Below, in pieces: positions 23,201 through 38,418 of a stretch of 64,000 nt of DNA. Source of the stretch: Micractinium sp. NFX-FRZ (Eukaryota > Chlorophyta > Trebouxiophyceae > Chlorellales > Chlorellaceae); contig JAPTJF010000122.1 in the NCBI GenBank assembly GCA_029339195.1, positions 62,001 to 126,000 on the forward strand, given 5' to 3'. Numbering within the stretch: position 1 is the first letter of the stretch; each line of letters opens with the position of its first letter. The notes below the pieces were generated by a model. It was not told where the DNA came from and searched no databases. It saw nothing but the letters and a program-made list of their open reading frames with translations. The translations under genes and the position numbers were made by a program.

Positions 23201-23532
23201 GCAGCCCGGGGGCACGCCTGGCACCGCCCATGGGTGGATGGGCGTGGGCAGCAGGGCCAGACGGTAGCGGTGGGCAGGGACCTGGGCGGGCAGGAGGGGA
23301 TGGGTGGGGTGGGTGCAGCAGGCACGCCCAGAAACACAAATTACGAGCGTGGTACCGGCGCCTCCCCAGGTTTTGCAATGGCGGCAACCAAATTGCTTTC
23401 AAAGCGCAGCCGACCGCAGCGACATGGCAGGCAACAGATGGAGCAGGAGCAGGACACACATGGGCACCGGCTACCCACCAGGCTCAGCTTGGATGCCCAG
23501 GCAGGCGGCGTGTACGCCTCTCTCTGGAACAT
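20228..23532 (-). CDS. DCD: D-cysteine desulfhydrase (PLP-dependent, ACC-deaminase family)
   Basis: This enzyme splits D-cysteine to pyruvate, H2S and ammonia. Ten exons (23532-23479, 23281-23147, 22900-22729, 22457-22399, 22127-21994, 21709-21643, 21316-21129, 20895-20794, 20591-20519, 20335-20228) join in phase to 363 residues. Landmarks: [20 protein letters not shown] with the PLP lysine (residue 63, last codon of exon 2), [44 protein letters not shown], the phosphate-binding [10 protein letters not shown], and [13 protein letters not shown] near the end. The similarity I recall to plant DCD continues through the whole length. The start chosen is the ATG before [15 protein letters not shown]. 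The frame stays open upstream to 23936, so an extra N-terminal or targeting segment cannot be excluded. Confidence 0.93.
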
Positions 23533-24147
23533 GGTCGGGGAGGCAGCAGGGGTAACTGCACGGGGATGCAACATGGGGGTAAAGGGGCAGCGGCCGCAGT
23601 GACCCCACGTGTGCTGGTGCCGCCACCCGCCACTCACCCGCCTCCCGCAGCGGCGCGGCCTTTCTGCTGGCACTCTGCGAGGGTCAGCACTGCCCCTGCG
23701 GCACATGTCACCCACCCATTGTGGTGTGCGCCGCAGCACAGGCGCCCTCCCAGCTCTAGCTGCTGTTCGGCGCCAGCAAGAAGGGTTTGCGAGCGGGTTT
23801 GCGCGGCCCTCCAGCCCTGCTCTGATCAACTTCCAGCACCGCCAATTGGGCAATGGGATGCCGGGAGCTGCGGATGGAGGGCCAGAAGGCAGGAACGATT
23901 GGTGCCAGTCTGGCAATTTGCTGCCACTGGGCATGCCCCCCGCAGTCGCTTGCAGGGCCTGGGCCTGTGCCAATTAAGATCTAGAATCACATTATCCCCA
24001 TTTACCGCGCCCGGCCGCCCCTTCCGGAACGTGACCGCTCAAACGCGCGAGTCAAGCGCTCCTGGGCTCCCATCGCCCCAGCTAGCAGCAATCGATATGC
24101 TCAACGCGCAGCAATAGCAGGAGCGGCAGCGAGGAGGTGCAGGCGAT
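23533..24147. promoter_or_regulatory. Divergent promoter region between DCD and the WAT1-like transporter
   Basis: About 600 bases separate the two start codons. A relatively AT-rich island at 23973-24003 (ATTAAGATCTAGAATC) stands out from the GC-rich surroundings and may be the core promoter area. The left part overlaps the open-frame extension of DCD. Confidence 0.4.
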
Positions 24148-26990
24148 ATGCTGAAGCCAGTGGGCAGCGGGAGCTTCAAGACGACTCCTGGCCGCATCGT
24201 GGCGGTGGCGGATGATTCCATAGAGGACGGCCTTAAGCCCCTGGCGGAGACGCCCCGACGGGAGGGTGAGCACAACGGCAGCTCGGCGGCGGTGCAGTCG
24301 CAAAGGGAGCGGTGCGGCGGTGACGTGCCGCTAGCACCTCATTGCACGCGACGCAGCCAGGGACAGCTGCACTGGCTGGGAGACTCTGCAATGCTTGCTT
24401 CATTCACCAGCAAACCTCCCATGCTCCGGACAGCCGGTGTTTGCTGCCGACTCTCTCCTCACCTGCCCCACCCCGCCGGCCGCCCGCCCGCCCCGCAGCC
24501 GTCCCGCCGCCAATGGCAGTATGGAAGTGCCAGGCAGCCATTGCAGCCACGCAGGCGTCCTTTGTGCTGGGGTCGGTCTTCCTGAAGAGCAGCTTGAAGT
24601 ATGTCAATGAGGAGGCGGGGGAGACGTTTTCCCCCATTGTTTACGCGCTCGCCCGCGAGGCGTGCGCGGGCCCCATCCTTCTGGTCCTGTCCTGGATCAT
24701 GGCAGGTGGGTGCTGCGCATGGCGGGCGGGGGCAGGTGGGGCAGGATCCTGGAGGCATATGGCATGAGTAGGTGGGTGCTGGACGCACTGAGGGCCGGCA
24801 GCTCTGGCTAGACTGGGTGTCGGCAACCATTGCAGCCAGTGATTGAGTGATTGAAAGCCGCAAAGCAGCATGCAGTAGGCGGGATGCTGCACGCGTGGCT
24901 GGCAGCGCATGGCTGACTGCACCCCTAACCCCTCTCACCACCCGCCCAGCGCACCACACCACGTCTGCCTGCGCCGGCCCCCTCCCCGCCCCGCAGGCAA
25001 GACGGCGCCCAAACGGCCAGACCTGTGGCGCGTGGCGGTCATGGGGGGCGCCATGTTCCTCTCGCAGCTGTGCTACATCCTGGGGATTGAGCTCTCGGGG
25101 GTCACGATCGCCACGTGCATGCAGCCAGCCATCCCGGTGAGTGGCAGAAACAGCGGGCGGGCGTGGGGGTTGAGCCGGCGGGGGGTGGCAAATGCCACCT
25201 GCATGCAGCGGGCCACCCTCGTGAGGAGGAAGAGCTAGCATGTGGCAAGGGCGGGTTAGGTGGCAGGGCGGACGGGCGGACAATGCATGGTGCCACGCTG
25301 GACACTCCAGCAGGTGTGGACGGAGGTGCAGGTGTTGACGCTTCAGCAGGTGGGGACGCAGGTGCAGCTGTGGGCACATCCTCCCTCCGCCTGCGACCCT
25401 ACCCATAGCATGCCTCGGCCTCCCTCGCTCCATATCCTTTGCGTCACATTCTCTCTGCCCTGCTGGGCATCGCGCTGCTCCCATCCCACTTGACCTTGGC
25501 CAACGTGTTTTTCCCTTCACTGGCTCCTCTTTGCTCTCAGGTGTTCACCGTGCTGTTGGGCATCGCGTTGGGAATGGAGCGTGGCAACCCCCGCAAGCTC
25601 ACAGGCACGTGCACTGCGCTCGTGGGCTGCACCTCAGCTGCTGTCTCCTGCCCTTTACCCTCTCCCCCCCCCCCCCCCCCCGCATCGAGAAAGGGTTCCA
25701 GCGGCAACTTTGTTGCTGCAGGGCTGTGCCTAGTGGTAGTTATCCTTCCTACCTCTGCTGCTGATTGAAGGAGCGCGGCGCTTGCGCACACCTGCTGCTG
25801 CCACCCTCCCGATGCTTGCCCATGCCCCATGCAGCCACGCCTCTCGCGCCTGTGCCCCTGCACTGGCCCTGCCCGACCCTGGACCCTCACCTGCTCTGCT
25901 CCCCTGCTTCACCCCCCACAGGCATCGGGCTGGCGGTGGTGGGAGCCATTTGCATGGTTGCCGGCGGGGCCGCCTCGGCCAGCCACGCGCCGGGGGTGAC
26001 GGAAGCGCAGGCGGACAACATGCTGCTGGGCGACGTGTCCCTGCTGATCAACACGCTAGCCATGGCAGTCTATTACATCATCTCCAAGCAAATGGTGGCA
26101 CGCTACCCCGCCATCTGCGTGGCCGCGTGGGCATACATCGTGGCTGCCTCCTGCATGGGCCTAGCAGCGGCGCTGTTCACCGACGCAGCAGACTGGCACT
26201 TCCCCCGCTGCATGGTACTGCCGCTCATCTACTGGATACTCATCTGCTCGGTGGCGGGGTACTACCTGGTCACATGGGCCATGCGGCACCTGCCCGCCTC
26301 GCAGGTGGGTGCTGCGCGGCGGTACCGCCTGGTGCGCCTGGCCTGCACGGCCGGGCAGCTGCTGTGGGCGGGCAACTGCCGTGGGTGACTACTTGTGGTG
26401 GCTTCGAAAAACAATTCAAGCTGCCTATAGCCCAGCACTGCTCTGACCCCGCTCCCTGCCCTACCCTCCCTGGGCCCCACCACGCTGCGCACGCTGCATG
26501 CAGGTGGCGGCGTTCCAGTGCCTGCAGCCCTTCATCGGCACCCTGCTCGCCTTCCTGGTGCTCAACGAGTCGCCAACCGCCTGGGACCTGGGTGCTGTAG
26601 GCATTGTGGCAGGCCTGGTGCTAGTGTCAACAGAGCGGAAGGATTTAGACACACAGGTGTGTGTTGCAATGGGTGGAAGCAGAGCTGTGTGTGTGTGAAT
26701 GGGATGGGGTGTGGGCTGCCAGAGCTGATGCGGCTGAGCTGCAGTGCTGTTGCTAGGCGGCGCTGGCATGTTGGTTGCTGCCAGGTGGCGTCGTCCAGCT
26801 GCCCGTTGCTCATTACATATTGCCTTACATTTCACTCCGGCTCCTGGATTCACCTCTCTGCCCGTACCAGCAGGCGGTGTTGGCGCGCATCAAGCGCATG
26901 CTCACGCACAAGAGCGTCACGCTGAGCAAATCGATGTCCAATCTGACATATCTTCCGGGATGGCCCAGCAACGAGCAGCATCACGGCTAG
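24148..26990 (+). CDS. WAT1-related / EamA-family drug-metabolite transporter
   Basis: Seven exons (24148-24265, 24499-24705, 24997-25136, 25541-25604, 25922-26304, 26504-26656, 26871 or 26874-26990) join in phase to about 393 residues, normal for this 10-helix superfamily. Hydrophobic segments include LWRVAVMGGAMFLSQLCYIL, VFTVLLGIALGM, GIGLAVVGAICMVAGGA, LPLIYWILICSVAGYYL and WDLGAVGIVAGLVLVS. The pairs VTIATCMQPAIP and VAAFQCLQPFIGTLLAF are the repeated EamA motif (helix 4/9 region), as in plant nodulin-MtN21/WAT1 proteins. The N-terminal ~45 residues and the C-terminal tail (RIKRMLTHKSVTLSKS) are soluble. Substrate cannot be inferred; plant relatives move auxin, amino acids or metabolites at the vacuole or plasma membrane. 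Intron 4 seems to use a GC donor, and exon 7 has a tandem CAGCAG acceptor. Confidence 0.87.
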
Positions 26991-27363
26991 CTTGGCAGGG
27001 TGCGCACTAGGCAGGCGGCATAGGAAAAGTTCACCCCCCACACATCAACTAGAACAGCACGGCACCCTCTCACCCCTTCCTGTGATTCCGCCACTCCCCT
27101 GTCCTCAGCTTTGCTGAATGTCTGCCTCTCAGTCACATCAGTATTATTCACGCTGCACTGTTTTACATGCCACGATAAACTCCAACACTGCAACCCAGCA
27201 TTGCAAGCAAACCCATATTGATCCATGGTTGGCTGGGCTGATGCGCCGGCGCCGCTGGGCGGCACAGCGCAGCAGGACTCCTCGGCTGAGCGCCAGATTG
27301 GCCCAATGGTGCGATCATTGTTTTTCAACACTTGCGATCACTGCAGCACGCCCTCGGGCCGAT
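26991..27363 (+). promoter_or_regulatory. Intergenic region upstream of the CBM20 protein gene
   Basis: The 373 bases between the transporter stop and the next plus-strand start are notably AT-richer than neighbouring genes (27110-27230). They must hold the transporter 3' end and the CBM20 gene promoter. No TGTAA motif was found for the transporter. Confidence 0.4.
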
Positions 27364-30300
27364 ATGATGCTCTCGCTGGGGCGCGGCAGGGTGGCCCAGC
27401 CCTGCCCCTCGAGTGTGCTGCGCCGGCGACCGCTGCAGGCTTCATCCCGGCGCCTGCGCGTATCCAGCTTCAAGGAGGACACCCCTCTCGCCACCGTCAA
27501 GTTCTCAATCCCCTACGAGGTAGGCTTTGAACGGTTGAGCCCCACCCTTCAGCAAAGGCGCCGCAGAAGCACGTGTCCTAGTGCCAAGGCTGTTTAGCGG
27601 GCGATCGCCCCCAAAGGGGCACGCCAGGCTGGGCCCCGCTGGTCGGCGGCGCCCCGCGTGCCGACTACCGACCCGCCGCCTGACCTGACTGTGCTCACTG
27701 CCTTGTCCCGCCCACATGCAGACTGCTTTCGGGGAGCTGATGGGAGTGGTGGGCTCCTTCAACGGCTGGGAGGCAGCGGCGCCGCTGCAGCTGGAGTGGA
27801 CGGAGGGCAGCGTGTGGTGCGGCGAAGTGCAGCTGCCGGTCGGGTGAGAGCAGAGGAGCGGAGGCTGCACTGTCCCTGCAACCTGCGCTGCCTGCCTGCC
27901 ATGCCAACATGGGTGCTAACAACTGGGGTGCCTGCCCAGGCAGTGATGTGGATCTGCCCGCTTGTTTCTGTGCCAAATGCGTCGGTGAGATCGCGCTGAA
28001 GGGCCTCGCTGTCCCACATGCTGTCCCAGCCCAGCGGAGGTGAAATCTGAGCTGCAGTCACAGTGCTCACAAACCATCCACCTGCTGCTTCACTCCCATG
28101 CAGTGAAACAATCGAGTACAAGTATGTGCGCTGGGCTGGCGACGCGGCCAGCGGGCTGGAGTGGCAGCCCTGCGGCAACCAAGTGATCACGCTGGAGGAG
28201 GGCTCCCAGGTGGGCGGCCAGTCCAGCCTGGCGCTGCCGTCAGGGCTGGCTGATGCCCAAGTTGGAGGGCATTGAGCAAGCCAGCTTATCAGGAGCGGTC
28301 CTCGACGGGCGGTGCCCGCATCGCAGTCCCCCGCCTTTTAGCATGCTCAATGCAGTCGTGCCCCTCCCCCGAGACGGTTGGTGCCTGCCAGTGCCAGGGT
28401 GACATGCCAGGGTGACATGCAATACGCATGCCTTCCCCTCTCCTCTCCCGTCTGTTCCAAACGCACGCTGCCACCCTCTCTTGCCCGTCCCCCGCTCCTG
28501 CCCCTTCTGCTGCAGGCAGTGCACGTGTATGATGACTGGATGGGGCAGTGGCATGACGTGGTGCCTGAAGCAGCCCCCAAGCCTGAGCTCGCCCCCAAGC
28601 CAGAGACTGCACCCGAGGTGCAGGCGGTTGCAGCACCTGAGGCAACACCCGCAGCAAAGGCCGCAGCAGTGCCGGCACCAGCGGCAGCGGCTGCTGCACC
28701 GCCTGCAGCTGCGCCTCCTACGCCGGCAGCGGTGGGGGCGGCCGTGGCGCCCGCTGCAAAGGCCGCAGCGGCGCCACCGCCGGCAGAGGGCGCGACGGCA
28801 GCGCCCCTGGCTGCGCCAGCGCAGGCAGAGAAGGAGCAGGAGGAGGAGGCGGCGGCAGGGGCGGCGGCACAGCCTGAGGAGGCAGTCTCCACCGCTGATA
28901 TGTTGCAGCAGGCGGCAGCGGAGGCGGCAGAGGTGGCAGCAGAACCAGAGGCGCAGCCTGAGCCTGGCGCCGAGCCAGTTGCTGCCCTGGCGGCAGAGAA
29001 GGCAAAGGCAGAGGAGGCAACGGCTGCAGAGGCGGCGCCGGTTACTCCAGCCAGCATTGCAGGTGGGCGCTGTGGCCTGCGCAGCTTCGCCACAGGCACT
29101 TGCGCTGCTGCGGAGGCGGGCGGGTTGCTGGGACGGCAGTGCACACATGCCCAATGCTTGAGGAACACTCACAGATCGCGGAATTTCGCAGGGCCCGCCT
29201 TTCCATGCACGATGCAGTTCAATCAATCAGCGCTTGCTTCCTCAACAGCCCAATCTGCTAACCCAAACTCTCGCGTGCCGCTGCGTTTGCTGCTGCAGAG
29301 GCCGCGGTGGAAGCTAGGGAGGAGAAGAAGGCAGCAGCAGCAGCCAAGCCCGAGGTGGCGCCAGCGGCAGCGGCCGCGGCAAGTGCAGCCCCTGCTGCCC
29401 AGCGGGAGACGACGCCTGCGCCCGAGGCAGCCCAGGCAGCAGCAGCACCCGCGGCGGCCGCGGTGGAGCAGGAGGAGACACCCTTGACTGCGGCAGTTGC
29501 AGCTCGGGCGAAGGAGGAGCCGCCTGCCGCAGCTGTAGAGGCCGCTGCAACGCCTTCCGCGGAGGAGAAGGAGGAGAAGGAGAGGGCAGCACCTGCTTCC
29601 TTGGAGGCATCCGCTGCGCCGGCTGTGGAGCAGAAGGAAGAGGCAGCTGTTGAGGCGGCTGCTGCGCCGGTTGTGGAGCAGAAGGCGGCTGCTGCTGCGA
29701 AGGAGGAGGAGGAGGAGCAGCAGGAGGCGCCTGCCACTGCTGAGGCAACGGCTGCCCCTGCAGCGGTGGCGAAGGAGAAGGAGGAGGAGGAGGTGCCTGC
29801 CCCTGGTGCTGTGGAGGCGGCAGCCGCCCCTGCTGCAGAGGAGGAGGCAGAGGAGGAGGCGCCTGCTGCCGAGGAGGGTGCAGCTGTAGCGGCAGCTGCT
29901 GCTCCCAAGGAGGAGGAGGCAGCGGCAGCGGAGCCGCCCACCGCTGAGGTAGAGGAGGGGGTGGCGCCAGCAGTGACGGCACTGGCAGAGGCAGCCCCAG
30001 CAGAGCAGGAGGCGCCGGCGCCGGGAGTGCCTGAGCCGACAGCAGCAGCAGCGGCAGCGGCCAGCAAGAAGCAGAAGGTTCGGACTGTGAAGGTGACGCG
30101 GAAGCCTAGGCCAGCAGCCGCCAGCTCCGCGTCGGCACCCGCAAGCTTCCGTGGTGACGGCGTGGATGTGACACTCAAGCCGGCGCCGCTGCCGGGTGGT
30201 GAGACGCGCGTGCTGCAGCCGGCAGAGCCGCTGCCTGCAGTGGCAGCAGAGGCAGCGGCGGCCGCAGCAGAGGCAGAGGCAGAGGCAGCAAAGGCAGCCG

Positions 30301-32299
30301 CCGAGGACGCAGCCGCAGCAGAGGCAGAGGCAGTTGCTGCGGAGGCTGCAGCTGCTGAGGCGGACGCTGCTGCTGCTGAGGCGGCAGCGTCAGCGGCAGC
30401 AGAGGCCGCAGCCCCTGTGGAGATCCCTGAGCAGGCTGCGGAGGCAGAGCCAGCGGCTGCCGCTGTGCAGGTTGCGGAGGCAAAGCCAGCGGCTGCTGCT
30501 GAGGATGCCCCTGTGCAGCGGCCGGAGCCGGAGCCGGTAGCAGCAGCCGCGGCAGCTGTTGTGGAGGCAGCTGCAGTTGGGGAGAGTCTGCAGCAGGCGG
30601 CGGCCGTGGAGCCGGCTGAGGTGGCAGCAGCGGCAGAGGCGGCGGCTGCTAAGGCGGCGGCTGAGGAGGTGGCGGAGGTGGCAGCTGCTGAGGCTGCAGA
30701 GGCAGCGACTGCTAAGGCGGCTGCTGGAGCAGCGGAGGAGGCGGCGGCGGCGGAGGTGGCAGCTGCTGAGGCTGCAGCAGAGGCGGCGGCAGTTGAGACG
30801 GCAGCAGAGGCGGAGCCGCCAGTGGCTCAGGAGGTGCCGCTGCAGCCGGCAGATGTGGAGGCGGCGGCAGCAGCGGCGGCAGCCGCTGCGCAGGCTTCGC
30901 TCGCCAGTGCTGCACCCTCACCCTCGGTTCTTGCAGCAGCGCTGGCGCGGCCCGCTCCACCCGCTACCGCTGCCTCTCAGCTACCGCCGGGCCTAGAAAT
31001 AGAGCTGGACCAATCGGCTGCCCAGGAGATCTTGGCACGCGTCAATGCAGAGGCGGTCAGCTTCCTGACAGCCGCCGAGGAGGCTGTGGTGGGCGGCAGT
31101 GAGCTGGCGCTTGCCAGCCTGGCGGCTGAGCTGGCAAGCATGGATGCAGCGGCGGCAGCGGCCTCCTCCTCTTCCGCGGCCGCTAACGGCTCTGTGAGTC
31201 CTGGCCCCTTGCCTGCTCAGGCGGCGCCGCCTGTTGTGGGTGCAGATCAATTGAAGTGTGTACGTTGCCTGCTAGCTGTTGCACCCGCTCCTATCCCTTC
31301 TTCTCAGTACCAGCATGTCTGCCACTTTCTTTGCTGTGCAGGCCGCACCTGTGGCGGGTGCGGATTACTACGACCCTTATGCAGAGCAGGGCGAGGAGTA
31401 CCCAGATGAACTGACCGACCTGACTGTGAAGCAGTTGAAGGGGGCGCTCAAGGTGGGTGGGGAGACAGGCAGCACCTTGCAGCTATCCTAGCTTGGGTGG
31501 GTCAGGGGCAGCGCTGCTCTGTTGCCGGGTTTGTGCCCGGTGCCTGGAGGCTGCCTGCTGCTGGCTGCTGCAAGTGTGTTGCGGATCTGTGTGCGAGGGG
31601 CAGTTTTTCACTCATGTACGCGTGCGGGGGAACCTGCGGCTGCACCTTCCAAATGGTGCTGTTCCAGCTGGACAGCCTCACCCCCGCACGTGCTGCTGCT
31701 CATTGGCCTGGCCCCCTGGCCTGCTTTGCCCGCCGTGCTTGGCTGCCTGCACTGCAGGGCGGCCATGCGGCTGCCGCCTGGCTGCCAGCATGTTGCAACC
31801 CCTGTTGCCTTTCCCCACCACAACATTCGAGCTGCAAGATCCAGACACCTGCCTCGCCTTGCTGCCTGCCTGCCTGCCTGCCTGCCCGCAGAGCGGCGAT
31901 GCTGTGTCAATTCTTGAGGAGGGCGCCAAGGAGCTGGCGGGGGAAGAGGAGGAGGCACCCCAACCCACCGGCCTCTTTGGCCGCATCGCCTCCTGGTTCC
32001 GCAAATGACGATGATAGAGGGCGGGCCCCCTCCCGCAAGCCCTCCCCGCCTCCCGAACCGCAGGCGGTTGCGAGCGGGCCGGGCTGCCAGGCCGGCGCTG
32101 GCGCTGCGCTCGCAACCCCACCTCCCCGTACCGCCTGGCGTCCCATTTGGCTCGCTCATGCCCCTTGGCCGCCCCTCCCTCCCTTCCCTTCCCTGCTTCC
32201 TGCCCCCGCGCTGTGCAGCGCTTGGGCCTGCCCGTGTCGGGGCGTAAGATGGACCTTGTGGACCGCCTGAGCATTGCGCTGGGTCGGATGCTCCCCTAG
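27364..32299 (+). CDS. Plastid starch-binding CBM20 protein with long Ala/Glu-rich region and alternative SAP or amphipathic C-terminus
   Basis: Exons 27364-27519, 27722-27843, 28104-28209, 28516-29062, 29299-31193 and 31342-31452 join in phase. Then either 31892-32008 (total ~1,017 residues) or 32219-32299 (~1,005) finishes the protein. Residues 1-42 are Arg/Ser-rich with no acids, a chloroplast transit peptide. Residues ~44-143 are a CBM20 starch-binding domain (GVVGSFNGWEAAAPLQL, TIEYKYVRW, VHVYDDWMGQWHDV). Residues ~145-940 are Ala/Glu/Pro-rich, acidic, disordered or single-helix, with one basic island near residues 563-590 (KKQKVRTVKVTRKPRP). Exon 6 ends in DLTVKQLKGALK, half of a SAP motif. 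Exon 32219 supplies RLGLPVSGRKMDLVDRL, the other half; exon 31892 instead supplies an acidic stretch ending GLFGRIASWFRK. Roles in starch-sheath or plastid-nucleoid organisation are speculation. Confidence 0.85.
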
Positions 32300-33298
32300 T
32301 GCACCTGCTACCCTGTGGTGCTGCCGCTGTGTAGCAGCGCCGCTGGCAAGGCACGGCACGCCGCCTCAGCCTTCCCAGTATCATACCCTCACCCACCATC
32401 TTTTCTTTCGTGCCCTTAAGCAAAACCCACCCCACCCCGCTGTTCAGCCATTGTCCCCATTAGTCCCCAGTTACACCCTAGCTTCAAGCACTGCCGCCTT
32501 GTTTCTGTTTGCATTGATCCCTGCACTGCTCTTCTCCCCATGCTGCCGAATAGTGCACGTAGCCCATAAGATAGCTAGTGGTGCAACCATCAGCAAGCAG
32601 CTGCCACCCCCGACTGCCCTGATCCCTCTCTTGTCCAGGCCAAACCCTCTTGCCCACCCTCTTTTGCCCCGCCCCTCTGCCTGCCTGCCCAGTCGATTCA
32701 CTGGCCCACTCTGTCAGCGGCGCACGTGGCACCTGGCGTGCAGGGCAGCCCGATCCTCCAAACCCCTGAGCGCCCCTTTCCCCTGACCTCCTTGCCACCC
32801 CGTGCGATCCAACCAATGCTGCTGCTAGTGCCGTTGACCCGTTTGTGGCCTTCTACCCGCCCAACAACTGCCAGGGGCCGCCCTGTTGAGCCGTTGATGC
32901 TCTGTCACCCAACCCGATCCATTCCATGCGTGCTGTCCGTACTGCCGCCTGCGTGGGCACTCAAGCTCCCTGGTCCTGCTCCCAATGCGCACCCGGGGGG
33001 CCCAATCTGTTGCTGGCCCACGCTGTGCGTGCGTGCCTCTGGGTACCATGGCATCCCCCCTGGGGCCACACGCTCTGGACTCCCCTGTGCAAGCCTTCTT
33101 CGTGTTGATTGTGGGATGCCATCTTGCAAGCGATGTGTGTTAAGGCATAGCAGCGTGCGCAATGAAATGGGCAGTGCTGAAGAGCAGTTGTGTTTGGTCA
33201 GCCAGGCGCGGCCCCGCTGCACCGCATGTGGTCAAGCTTGTGGTGCGCTGGCCTTCCTCCAGCCATCGCCTGCCAGGTCCAGGGCAGTAGGTACGCCC
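32300..33298. other. Convergent intergenic region
   Basis: About 1 kb lies between the CBM20-SAP gene (plus) and the tRNA-guanine transglycosylase gene (minus). It is rich in short pyrimidine runs. Open frames show no recognisable domain and no splice logic, so I regard the region as non-coding 3' flanks. Confidence 0.5.
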
Positions 33299-38027
<4,729 letters not shown>

Positions 38028-38297
38028 ATATATGCGGCATTCTAACAATCTCGAGGTTCAGCACGCATACGCACCGGCACTGCAGCCGTGCTACCGTCTG
38101 CAGGCACGACGACATCTCCGCTCCCTTGCCCAGTCCTATATCGAGCGAATTGCGAGTATTGAAAAATACCCAAACATGCATGCATGTTGCGCAAGACGGA
38201 GCACTCATCCTGATGAGCCTCTGCTGCCGCCGCCGCCGCTGCCCGCGCTCTGCTCCGATCGTCACGGGTGGGAAAGCTAAGTGATGTCAAGAGATGC

Positions 38298-38302
38298 TTA
38301 CA
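38298..38302 (-). terminator. UGUAA polyadenylation signal of the TMX-like gene
   Basis: TTACA on the plus strand lies 117 bases beyond the stop at 38419 (minus), a typical distance for the green-algal signal. Confidence 0.45.
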
Positions 38303-38418
38303 ACTTCGGACAATGCAACAGAGGGGAGTACATATGAGGAGGCGCATCCGCCTCCCTGCCCGACTCGCCCCACTCGCCCGCTTGAAGCAGCGTGGCGCAC
38401 CCAAGCCTGCCGCCGATG

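Noticed and set aside
28240..29226. 328-codon minus-strand Leu/Cys/Arg-rich ORF
   Set aside because: Antisense to CBM20 exon 4, with composition typical of reversed GCA/GCG codons and no domain.
29258..30178. 306-codon minus-strand Ser/Ala-rich ORF
   Set aside because: Antisense shadow of the Ala/Glu-rich CBM20 protein; GCN/GAG codons produce open Ser/Ala frames on the other strand.
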